Origin: Alphaproteobacteria bacterium SS10
GTDB taxonomy: Bacteria > Pseudomonadota > Alphaproteobacteria > TMED2
Assembly (NCBI GenBank): GCA_019192455.1
Contig: JAHCML010000007.1
Coordinates: 1-46,333 of the forward strand
Length of the DNA: 46,333 nucleotides
Reading direction: 5' to 3'
A program made the translations under genes and the position numbers. Below are positions 24,435 to 35,500 of the stretch, piece after piece. The notes under the pieces are model-generated. The model ran no database searches. It was not told the DNA's origin and saw only the letters and a program-made list of their open reading frames with translations. Position 1 is the first letter of the stretch, and each line of letters begins with the position of its first letter.

Positions 24435-24853
24435 GTCGCTCAGGATCAAAAACTAATAATAGGAACCTAGATATTGTAGAAAACATGTCTGAAGAGAAGC
24501 CTCTAATAAGCAAATCTAGGCTTGAGCAAAGAATACTAAGATGCTGTAGCAATGTATTTGATACAAATATCTCAGATGAGATGAAGTATGCTCTTGGTAG
24601 AATATACAATCAGCAGCTTGTTGGTAGAAATATAAAAATACATGGGCGTCGAACTAGTATGAGGCTGACTCCGGCATCATGGACATCTCTCCGAGAAATT
24701 GCAGATATAGAGAACACTACTATAGATGAAATTGTGAGTGTAGTATCCGACATTACACTCAATGAAACATCTGTTACTAGCGCAGTTCGAGTGTTCATTG
24801 AGGGATACTATCGAGAGAAAGCGCGTCTCAGTGAGTGGGACAAAATATTATAA
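24431..24853 (+). CDS. Ribbon-helix-helix protein of the lux-P450 operon
   Basis: The 140-residue basic protein overlaps the P450 stop by 4 bp. Residues ~74-130 match the RHH_4-type DNA-binding domain: HGRRTSMRLTPASWTSLREI, then a second helix, and SAVRVFIEGYY at the end. This family is common in alphaproteobacteria and acts as small dimeric regulators. The N-terminal ~70 residues are polar and of unknown role. It may provide feedback control of the operon, but its target is not known. The strongly AT-rich codon use matches the island. Confidence 0.8.
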   Translation: MSRSGSKTNNRNLDIVENMSEEKPLISKSRLEQRILRCCSNVFDTNISDEMKYALGRIYNQQLVGRNIKIHGRRTSMRLTPASWTSLREIADIENTTIDEIVSVVSDITLNETSVTSAVRVFIEGYYREKARLSEWDKIL

Positions 24854-24973
24854 TTCGTCATATCTAACATGGGATTGACAGAAACACTTTTAATGATTGA
24901 GCTCCACTTGTTGGCAAGCGATCACTTTTAACTGAAGCTTAATAGGCATAAATACTCCTGACGGCGGATTAGG

Positions 24974-25009
24974 AGGTTGGGAGTTCAAATACTTTTGGGC
25001 GTGCCATTT
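24974..25009 (+). repeat. Decayed copy of the tRNA-Arg 3' end
   Basis: This 36-base segment matches 20763-20798 at 27 positions without gaps, ending GGGCGTGCCATTT against GGGCGCGCCATTT. No matching acceptor 5' strand or cloverleaf precedes it, so it is a 3'-end duplicate, as expected for a distal attachment site, not a whole tRNA gene. Confidence 0.6.
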
Positions 25010-25039
25010 CTTTCTTCAGTCGAATCATCGCGTGCCTTG

Positions 25040-26002
25040 CTAGTGCAAGATAAGCCCTTGGTTGATCGCCAGTGCCACGGCCTGTACTGTACGGGTGGCA
25101 TCTAGCTTCTCAGCGGCGGTTTTGAGGTAGGAGTGCACCGAATGGGTGGTTATGCCCATAATCTTTCCGGTTTCCTCAGTTGTCTTGCCCTGGGCCGCCC
25201 AGTTCAGGCAATCAAGCTCCCGCTCACTTAAGCTGGACCCAGCGACGGGTTTGTCAGCCGTCCCCGGCCGATCATTCAGCGAGGTCTCGACCTCTGCACT
25301 GGTCTCGTTATTGATCTGGGCCGTCCTGAAGCTCAGCATCCGGTCGTGATAGAAAAGCGTGGTGGCGTTCAGCGCGTGCATGGCAACCTTCATCCCCGGT
25401 GCCGCCTCCCAGCTTGCGATGCCATCCTCATCAACCATCGCGCCATCGGTCCAGTACAAGCTGACGAAGCTTGAGCGGCCGCGCCGTGTCCCCGTTGGGT
25501 TGGGCGTGTGGTTCGGGATGATGAGCCCGTTATAGAGATTGTGGTTGTGGGACAGCTCAAGGATCTCGCGCGCCTTGGTCTTCCGACCCCGGCTGTAGCG
25601 CCGTGCCTGCTGATACTCCCGGCAGTCATACCAACCGAACGGCGCGTTATAATTGAACGCCATCCTCAGGACTGGGTCCACGCTTAGGAACCGTGCCTCG
25701 TTATAGGTCTCGAGGAACTCATCTGGCAGGGTGGAGACGAAGAAGGGCAGCGGCTCACTCACCCGCGGAATATGCTCCAGCGCGACGTAGGAGTGGTAGC
25801 CAAAGCCGAGACCGCTAACGATGTCACCATAAGCGGTGGTTAGATCATCCATCGTCTCGGCCGCTTCCAGCCGTTCCAGCCAGGTCAGGCTTTCACGGGC
25901 GAGATGGCCCAGATCGCTCAAACGCTGTCGATGGTCACTACCGTTGGCCCCGCTGCCACTGGGCACACACCTGCCGCGTTCGTTGCCCGCGTCACCTGCC
26001 AT
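25040..26002 (-). CDS. Second LuxR-family autoinducer-binding regulator
   Basis: ATG 26002 has GGGGAG seven bases upstream (320 residues); a GTG at 26020 would add six. It carries an N-terminal autoinducer-binding domain with Tyr, Asp-Pro (SVDPV) and Trp (GWYDC) pocket residues and a C-terminal LuxR helix-turn-helix (LSERELDCLNWAAQGKTTEE). Phe again replaces the first pocket Trp. A Gly/Ser/Asn/Asp-rich tip of ~30 residues precedes the domain. It resembles the island LuxR but has GC-rich host-like codons and lies outside the distal repeat, so it may be the older chromosomal receptor. No second luxI is in the window. Confidence 0.92.
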   Translation of the reverse strand: MAGDAGNERGRCVPSGSGANGSDHRQRLSDLGHLARESLTWLERLEAAETMDDLTTAYGDIVSGLGFGYHSYVALEHIPRVSEPLPFFVSTLPDEFLETYNEARFLSVDPVLRMAFNYNAPFGWYDCREYQQARRYSRGRKTKAREILELSHNHNLYNGLIIPNHTPNPTGTRRGRSSFVSLYWTDGAMVDEDGIASWEAAPGMKVAMHALNATTLFYHDRMLSFRTAQINNETSAEVETSLNDRPGTADKPVAGSSLSERELDCLNWAAQGKTTEETGKIMGITTHSVHSYLKTAAEKLDATRTVQAVALAINQGLILH

Positions 26003-26138
26003 GATTGTGCTCCCCAACACATCATTCTACCGCTCAACGCTGCATATCATCCTGTGCACCGCCGCAGATTGCAAGGGCCGCTTTGAGGCAATCGCACGGC
26101 AAAAAACCTAACCCCTTGGAATCACGAGCAATAAGCCA

Positions 26139-26170
26139 GAACAAACAAAAACCCCTATTTTTCGGGGGTT
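26139..26170 (-). terminator. Rho-independent terminator of the small membrane-protein gene
   Basis: Read on the minus strand, AACCCC pairs with GGGGTT around CGAAAAATA and runs into TTTTTGTTTGT. The polarity is right for a transcript coming from 26574. It supports that gene as real and shields luxR from read-through. Confidence 0.8.
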
Positions 26171-26241
26171 CTCGAAATTGAAGCTCTCACTTAATCTGAC
26201 CTCTGGTGATTGAGCAAAATTAAACAAGTCAGTTATAAAAC

Positions 26242-26574
26242 TCAAAATTTGAATAAAATATAATCAATTACTGGCCGAATAATTACCAAATAAAGGGCTG
26301 GCAAAAAAATATAGTTAAATATGAAAATTGGACCATACCAATCCACTGTTTTAAAAAAACAGTTTAGAAGAATGAAATTAATAACAAAAACACTAAGATA
26401 TAAATAGTAAATATATAATGAAGAGATAAAATTTTGATTAGAGTATAAGGCCAGAATGAATCCAACATATAAAAATACAACAAGTATAAAGCCATTTATA
26501 ATAAAAGATCTAGATTTTCTGTTTTCCTGAAAATTATCAGCTCTATCTCGGAAAAAACTTTGGGATTTTATCAT
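26242..26574 (-). CDS. Small membrane protein divergent from the giant RTX gene
   Basis: ATG 26574 gives a 110-residue protein (MIKSQSFFRDRADNF) with a basic N-terminus and three or four hydrophobic segments, such as FILVVFLYVGFILALY and YLSVFVINFILL. The DNA is very AT-rich. A longer frame to 26673 would lie inside the RTX gene and is unlikely. A minus-strand terminator 70 bp downstream supports it. Its start codon overlaps the RTX start (CATG), so both promoters would lie in the other gene's coding region. No family is recognised. Confidence 0.5.
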   Translation of the reverse strand: MIKSQSFFRDRADNFQENRKSRSFIINGFILVVFLYVGFILALYSNQNFISSLYIYYLYLSVFVINFILLNCFFKTVDWYGPIFIFNYIFLPALYLVIIRPVIDYILFKF

Positions 26575-29500
26575 GACATCATCCAGTTCTTTGGTCGAGC
26601 TACTCAGCTTTGAGGACCCCGTTAAAGATCTAACGACACTCGAACTAGTCGCGTTAGAAAACAACAATCCCACTGGTTCTGTACTCGATCAACTTGTTTC
26701 TGAGTATACTCAGTTACATGATGAAAGTCTCGATCGGCTGCTAAAAAGTCTCGACGCAGTTTTTGATTCCAGTTCTGTGCTAGATGAATTTTTCAATGCA
26801 GCGTCAAACTCTCTATCATCTGTTTTATCAGACCTTCAAAGTGGGAAAATCACAAAGTTAGAAGCCGCATACAAAATAAACTCACTGAACAATATTCTTA
26901 ATTATTATCAAGGATTTGTGGGAGAGAGGGGGCTTGTTCCTGATCTATATGATTTTTATGCTTCAAATCAAGGTTTTACGCAACAATATATTGATAAAGC
27001 AAATTTAAATTATCAAAAAATACTTTCGGAAACTGGAGAGTCATTTACAGATGACGGGTTCGCACAGTATTTAGCAAACAATACAAAGAACCCTGATTTC
27101 GCTCAGCTACAAAAACTTGTGAAAGGTGCATCCGTAGCCGGCAGAATTGGTGACGTTCTAAACGTTGTGAATGTCGGTGCCGAGGTCTTACAAGCGGCAA
27201 ACCAGGAGGGCGTTGATGCTGCTTTTGATATCATCAATGAAGAGGGATCCGTAGTTGTTGGGCAAATTGCCGGTAGCTATGTAGGTGCCAAGATAGGATT
27301 GGCCGCAGGTGGGGTGATTGTAACGTTTGCGTTCGCACCTCTCAGCGTTCCTGCAATTCTTACACTGGGCCTGTTCGGCGTTGTTGGTTCAGCTGCTGGT
27401 TCTCTGTTTGGTGAAGCGGTTGCACAGCCAATTATTGGTGATGATCTGGAAGACTTTTTTAGGCTAGTCACCGGAAATCAAGACTTTGAAATTCTCGCTG
27501 ATGCCGCTGAAATTTTCGACTACTCCAGCCTAACGTTTGATTATGTCGGTACTGAAAGTGGAGATTTTTACGAATCCATTCTAACCAGCGACGGATCGGC
27601 GCTTTGGGGAGAGGGTGGAAACGACACGATAATTGGCGGCGGTGGTGCCGATACGATCGTGGGGGCTACAGGGGATGATAGCCTTGCCGGTGGCTTAGGC
27701 GACGATTTCATCCTCGGATCGGAGGGTAACGATAGAATTGATGGTGGTGATGGCACTGATGAACTTCATGGGCGTGCTGGGGATGACTTCCTTACTGCTC
27801 GTCTAGGGGAGAATTTCCTGATCGGTGGCCTTGGCAGTGACACCTATCAGGTGCCTGCCGAAGTTATTGCCGCCGGAAATCACATCATTGCTGAGCGAGA
27901 CCAGGTTCTGGAGTTTGGTGATGATGACACCACGGATCTCCTGATCCTCCCTGGCGATAGCAGCTTCATCGATCTGGTTATTCAGGGAAACATCACTGGC
28001 GGGATCATTATTGAGAAGGCCACGTCAGATCCCATGGCCGATGTGCCGGTGGATGTCTTCGGTGGGTTTGAGCTCGGTACCCAGCAAGACCTCGTCTTCA
28101 ATTATGTCGACGGTGGTTCCGTTTCCATCATTGGTCACTTTGTCAAAGAGTTGCCTTTTAACGAGAACCAGCCGCTTCGGGTCGAGAAGTTGGTGGTTGG
28201 TGACCCCGACAATCCGAGCTTTGAATTCGAACTTAATGCCGAGAACGAGAAGACCTTTGGCGAGGGCGCTCGGGGGAGTGACTCTGCCGATCTTATGGTC
28301 TCTGGGGCCAATGACGGCCTGATCTATGGCTTTGGCGGCGACGACCTCATTCTGGGTAGCCAGCAGAACCATAATGAGCGGTTCTATGGCGGCGATGGTG
28401 CCGACACTATTCTGGGCAATAAGGGGGCTGACGAGCTCTTTGGCGGCACCGGGACGGACTACCTCTCCGGTGATTTGGGTGCTGATACCTTTGCTGGGAC
28501 GTTTGCCGAGCTAGAGGGCGATCGCATTGTCGATTACCAGCCAGGTGTCGACATTATCCAGGTCAGTAACGGTAAGGGTCTGCTGGCTGAAGATTTTAGC
28601 TTCAATTTTGATAGCGGTGCCGGTGTGACCCAGGTCAGCTATCAGATGGGCCTGCAGTCCGGCAGCTTCTTCGTCGATGGCGAATACAACCGCATCGATG
28701 TCGACAATGGCGATCTGGAGCTATCTTTCGAAAGCCTTAGTCAGCCAACAATCTACATTGGGTCCGATGATGTCGCTGGATTTGGTGAACACTCATTCCT
28801 CTATTACTCGCCGACCGGTGACATTCAAGAGGGGGCAAATAGCGGTGCGCGCATTATCCGTGGTGGGCCGGGCAATCTGCCGGACGCGGATTTTCAATTC
28901 TTCGCTTCGAATATTGGAATTGAGATAGCGAATGCGGATCTATCCGCGGATGCGCTCGACTTTGATGCGCCAGTTCTAAGCGTAGTATATGACGACCCGG
29001 CTCTAACTTTTGCAGATCCAGATGGTGACGGCCTTGCCCCCACTGTGATCAGTGGTGAGTCTGGGGCGTTTGGTTTCAAGCCAATTGTTGTTGGTTCTCT
29101 TGCGACGAATTTATGGGCAGACCTTGAGGATTTTGCCGCGAGCCTGGGTACGTATCAGTCCAATCTCAGTATTCCTGGTGCCCGCGATATCTACTTCGCG
29201 GTTGAGAATTACAATCCTGTTGGGACCAATTCGAACTCCGTTATCAACACGGTTCTATCGTCGATCGATATCGATCTTCGGGATAATCTGCCATTTGAGC
29301 GTGGCTCCATCACGGAAGATCAAGAAGCCATCCAGTTTGTTGGTAATCTGGGGCTTCTGGACAGTCTCGGTGATGACACCTTCTACACCTATTTCAATGA
29401 AAACGCGGTTACCGGCGGCGCTGACCTACAGCGGACGGTTTTCAAATCTGCCGGTGGCGATAACACAATCGTGCTGGAGTATGGTGGCGCTGTTGATATT

Positions 29501-32500
29501 GAGAATGATCAATTTTTGGATAGTAATAATACTATAATTATTGAGGGATGGAATTTTTCTGAAGTAAATCTTGAAGGTCCTTCTGATCTAGACCTCAACT
29601 ATCGAGTTCTTGATCCGGATGAGAATGCAGTAAGCAACGATATAGTATCTATCTCAAATTTTGGCATCGACCTGCCTTTTATTGGAGTTACTTTTAACTC
29701 TTTAACCTGGGGTGGAACGCACTTTTTATTCCAATTCGATGATCTAGTTACCGCGCCAGTCAGTGGTCGGGATGATATTCTAAATGCTGAGGCAGCAAGA
29801 ACTGTTGCGCTATTTGATGGCGCCGGTGGTGATGATGAGATCATCGGCGGTGCTTTTGAAGACACCATCGCCGGTGGTGATGGCGATGACAGCCTGTCCG
29901 GCGGCATGTCTGGCGACACCTTGGCGGGCGGTGCGGATGATGATCTGTACTTCTCCCGGCTTCGGGATTTTGATGGCGATACCCTCATCGACTATGAGCA
30001 GGGTGAGGTTGTTCGGGTCAGCGATAATGCCTTCCTGACCCTTGATAACTTTACCTTCTTCTTTGATGGCACCTCGACCCAGGTGACCATTACCACCGAG
30101 GACGAGAGCGCGACGTTTACCGTCGCCGGCAACTACAACTCCGTTGATATCACTGGCGCCGACCTGGTGTTCGAACTCGTGCCATCACTCAACATAACCG
30201 GCACCGTCATCTCTGAGGTTATCTACGGTGGTCCGCTCGGTGATCAGCTGTTCCCTCTGCTTGGCGATGACACGGTGAATGGTCTCGGCGGCGATGACCT
30301 GCTGGATGGTGGCGGTGGTGCCGACATCATCATTGGTGGCCAGGGCGCCGATACCATTACCGGCGGTGAAGGGGCGGACACGGTTCAAGGCACCTTGTCC
30401 GATCTCAATGGTGATGTGATTACCGACTATCAGGCTGGCGACGTAATCGAGGTAACTGATGCGCCCGACCTTAGCGATAGCGACATCACGCTGACCCCAA
30501 GCGGTGGTACCACCACCGTTACGATTGCCGATCCAGGTGGTGACATCACGCTGACCCTAGACGGGGAGTTCGACACGGTCTCAGTCAGTGGTCCCGGGGC
30601 GATTAACCTGTTCCCGGTGGGCTTCAACTTCACACCTGTTGTGACCTCCGGCCAAACGCTAAGCGTTGTTGAGAATGCCTCCGTCGGGGCCAATGTGGGT
30701 ACGGCGCAAGCAGTCGATGATAATGCTGCTGATACACTTCAAGCTTGGCAGATTGTCGGCGGGGCAGACTCCGCCCTGTTTGAGATTGATGGGGCGACCG
30801 GTGAGATCACCGTCGCGACTGATGCCATCATTGATTTTGAGGCAGATCCAGATCTGGAAGTTGTGGTGGCTGTGTCTGATGGCACGGTGACGTCAGCGGC
30901 AGAAGCGATTGCGATTGAGGTCATCGACTTTAACGAAGCGCCGATTGCTGAGGATGATGCGTTCAGCATTGAGCTTGGCGGGGCCGTCAATGGCAATGTC
31001 CTGGCCAATAATGGGGCGGGCGAGGATAGCGATCCGGATGCTGGGCCAGCACCGACCGTTGTTGAGGAGACGGTTACCTCCAATCAGGGGATTGCAGTCA
31101 CCCTCTTGGCCGATGGCAGCTTTACTTATCAATCCGACGGCGCATTCACCGGTCTTGATAGCTTCACCTATACGCTGACTGATGGGGTCTTCACCGATAC
31201 CGCGACGGTAACCATTGATGTGACGCCGGCGGGCGTCAATGCCGCGCCGGTTGTGACTGCTGGGCAATCATTCACAGTGGATGAGAATGCGGTCGGCGGC
31301 ACCCCATTGCTACCCCTGGCTGGTGTCATGGCCACGGATGCCAACCCCGGTGACACCTTGCAGGGCTGGGCCATTACTGGCGGTGCTGATGCGGCGCTGT
31401 TCGACATCAATGCGACGACGGGCGAGCTTTCCGTCGCGGCGGGCGCCTTGCTTAACTTTGAGGCCGATGCGGATTTAGAGATCGAGGTTGTGGTCTCAGA
31501 CGGCACGGTACTGTCCGTGGCCCAGGCCGTGGCGATCCAGCTCAATGATGTGAATGAGGTGCCGATCGCCGCCGATGATAGTTTTGCCGTGGTGTCTGGT
31601 GCCACGCTTAACGGTGACCTGTTTGCCGATAATGGCAATGGCATTGATGATGATGTGGATGCGGGCGACAGCTTTGATGCCCTGGCTGAAACGGTTACGA
31701 CGAGCCAAGGCGGCACGGTTACCATCGAGGCCGATGGCAGTTTCTCATACCAGGCCCAGGCGGGCTTTGTCGGTGTTGACAGCTTTACCTACACAATTGC
31801 GGATCAGGCTGGCCTCACCGACCAGGCAACAGTCTCGATCAATGTGGTGCCGTCAAACGACCCACCGGTTATCAGCTCCGGCCAAACCTTTGCCATTGAT
31901 GAGAATACCGCCGGCGGCACCGTGTTTGGTCCGGTTCTGGCGAGTGATCCCGATATCGGCGACGTGCTTCAGAATTGGACGGTTGTTGGCGGTGATGGTG
32001 CGGCCCTGTTCGGCATTGATGCGATCACGGGGCAACTTATCGTGGCCAGTGGTGCGGTGCTGGACTTTGAAAGTGGCAGCAACAGCTTTGCCCTTGATGT
32101 CACCGTTTCCGATGGGTCTCTGACCTCGGCGGTTCAGACTGTCTCTGTCACTCTAAATGACATCAATGAGGCACCAACGGCCGAAGATGATGCGTTTAAC
32201 GTCGTCGCAGGCGAGCTCCTATCCGGGGATGTTACCAGCAATAATGGTAACGGGGCTGACACTGACCCAGATTTCGGCGATGTGCTGACCATTACGGCTG
32301 GTACCATTAGTTCCGCCGCCGGCTTCGACGTGGTGATCAGTAGCGATGGTGGTTTTGACTATCTCGCTGATGACACCTTCTCCGGCGCGGACAGCTTTAC
32401 CTACACAGTTACTGATAGCGGTGGCCTCACCGATACGGCGACCGTCACAATCAATGTGGAGGCGGAGAATACGCCGCCTACAATTACGACCACATCATTG

Positions 32501-35500
32501 GCGATCAATGAGAATTCCGCCATTGGCACGGTTGTTGGCACGCTGGAGGCGTTTGACCCGAATAGTGGCGATATCCTGGAGAACTGGGAGATCCTGCCAA
32601 CCTTCGGTAGCGATAGCTTCACCGTTGATCCAAACACAGGGGTTGTGACCTTTGTCTCCGGCAGCCTCAATCATGAAGTTACATCGCAGATAAACATTCT
32701 GGTGACCGTCTCCGATGGCACCGATACCTCGGCGGTTGAGAGCGTTCCGATTGTCATTCTGGACGTGAATGAGGCGCCGATTGCGCAGCCCGATACTGGT
32801 TTCTCAATTCCCCTGGGCGAGACAATCTCCGGCAATGTGCTGGTCGACAACAATGCTGGCGTCGATACCGATCCCGATGAAGGGGACACGATCTCAGCCA
32901 TCGCTGAGGAGGTGACATCTCTTAATGGCGGTACGGCAACCATCGATGCTGACGGCAACTTCCTGTACCAGGCACCACTTAAAGCGGTTGGCCCAGACCA
33001 GTTCACCTACCGCATTAGGGATGCTGCTGGTCTCGAGACCACTGGTACAGTCTCAGTCGACGTATTGGATAACCCGGACATCTTCATTGGCGGCCCCGAT
33101 GACGATCTGTTCGATGGCGATGACTCGGTCAGCCCAATCGGTGATGAGAACGATCCAGACCTTGCCTATGGCAATGGCGGCAATGACGAGCTCGATGGCG
33201 GTGATGAGAACGACACCATCTATGGCGGTGACGGCAACGACACCCTGACCGGGGGTGACGGCGCTGACCTAATCTACGGTGAAGACGATGACGATCTGAT
33301 CTATGCCGATGCTGGGGCGGACACGGCTCATGGTGGTGCCGGCAATGATGTCATCTATGGCCTTGATGGTGATGACACGTTAAGCGGCGAGGATGGCGAC
33401 GACCTTATCTATGGCGGGTTTGGTAACGACCTGATTGATGCTGGCGCTGGTGCCGATACGGTTTGGGGCGACTTCCAGGACGGGAATTTCGTTGGTGGCG
33501 CTGACACCATCTATGGCGGCACCGGCAATGACCTGATCTACGCCAACCTGTCGACTGATCTGGTCCATGGCGGTGATGACGCTGACAGTGTGTTCGGCGG
33601 TCAATCTGCTGATTTGCTGTTTGGCGATGGCGGCAACGATCTCCTAAGCGGCAATCGAGAGAGTGACACAATTGTTGGCGGTGGCGGGGCTGATACCATC
33701 TTCGGTGATGTCGTTATCAGTGAGGCCGGTGGCGATAGCCTTCTGGGGGGCAATGGCACGGACCTCGTTTACGGCAATGAAGGTAACGATACCGTCTATG
33801 GCGAGGCTGGTAATGACACCCTTTATGGTGGCCAGGGCTTCGATGACATCTATGGCGGTGATGGCAGCGACCTAATCTTCGGTGGGGTTGCGACCGATAC
33901 GATCCGTGGTGCTGCCGGTGATGACACGATCATCGATTTCGATGCCAATGGCGTACTGTTCGGCTTCACCGGGGATGACATTATCGTCGGTGGCTCTGGC
34001 GCCATTGTTGATGGCGGTGGCGGCAGCAACCTGCTGATCGGTCTTGAGAACACAGTGATTTACGGTGTTGGGGACAATGATCTGATCATCGGCTTCGACA
34101 ACGCTGCAATTAAACTCGGCAATGGCGGTGGCATCATTACCGGCGGCGGCGGTTCTGTTGAGTTCAATGGTCAGTTAATCACCCAGGTTGTTGAGGGCGT
34201 CGGTGGCGGCTTCACCGTCAATGGCGTTGATGCCGTCTTGCAGGGTGACCGGGTGATTATTGGTGACGCTAACCCAATCATTATTGGAGATATTGCGAAC
34301 TACAATATTTCTGTTGTTTCGCTGCCTGAGGCAGGGAGCATATTTGATGAAACAACAGATACTATATTCGGCGATATTGTCATCGATGTGGATGGCAACG
34401 AGAATTTTGAGGATGTTGCCGACCTGCTCTCTGGCGGTGCCGCCAATGAATTTATTAGCGGTGGTGAGCTCAGCGACACGATCTACGGCGGTGCTGGTAA
34501 TGACCTGCTTCAAGGCGGCAGCGGTGGTGATCGCCTGTTTGGTGGCGTTGGTGATGACTTGATATTGATTGATGATGGCGGTGATCCAAGTGTCGATATC
34601 GCCTATGGCGGCGACGGACAGGATCTAATCTCCATGAATGCCGGTGGTGATATTGCCTATGGCGGTCTCGGTCGCGACACGGTGGTTATCACAGATGTCG
34701 GGACATCCATTTCGCTAGATGCAAAAGTATTCGACGTAGAGCAGGTCGCAATTCGACAGATAAGTGACCTGCCATCGACGATCAGCTACTTCGCTGATGA
34801 CGACATCACTCTGTCGGTCGAAATGGATCAGGCGACGGTCAACACCGGCACTGCCAACGAACACATTCTAATTGGAACGGGCCTTGGTGCCGAATTTGCC
34901 GTCGTTAACTCCGGCGCTGGCCATGACGCTATCTTTATCAATGCGACCCAGAGTGTGTCCGTTAATGCGGGCAGCGGACATGATGAGGTTCAAGTCGATG
35001 GTGGTGCTGTTGCGACCCTAACTGGTGGCGCGGGAGATGACGATCTGACGACTGGCGCCGGCAATGACTTCCTGATTGGTGGCAGCGGTCGAGATATTCT
35101 CGATGGTGGTGCCGGTGCTGATGCATTTATTGGCACGCTTGCCGACCTTGATGGCGATATCATCTACGGATTTGAGAATAACGACGTTATTCAAATCCTT
35201 GACCAGTTTGGATTGACTGAAAACAACTTCAAGCTGTTCCAGGCTGATCAACTTACCTTCCTTCAGATTAGTGCGGGCACCACCCTCTCAACGATGGTGT
35301 TTGCTGGTCAATACGATACGATCAATATCATTGACGGTGGGCCGGGCACGGTTTTCCAAGTTATCAGCTCGGCTGATCAGCTGGACCTCATCGACGGTAC
35401 ATCTGACGATGACACCCTCATCGCCTCACCGCGTAATGAGAGTATTGATGCTGGCGCTGGCGATGATTTCATTGATGCCGGGGCCGGTGATGATGTGATC

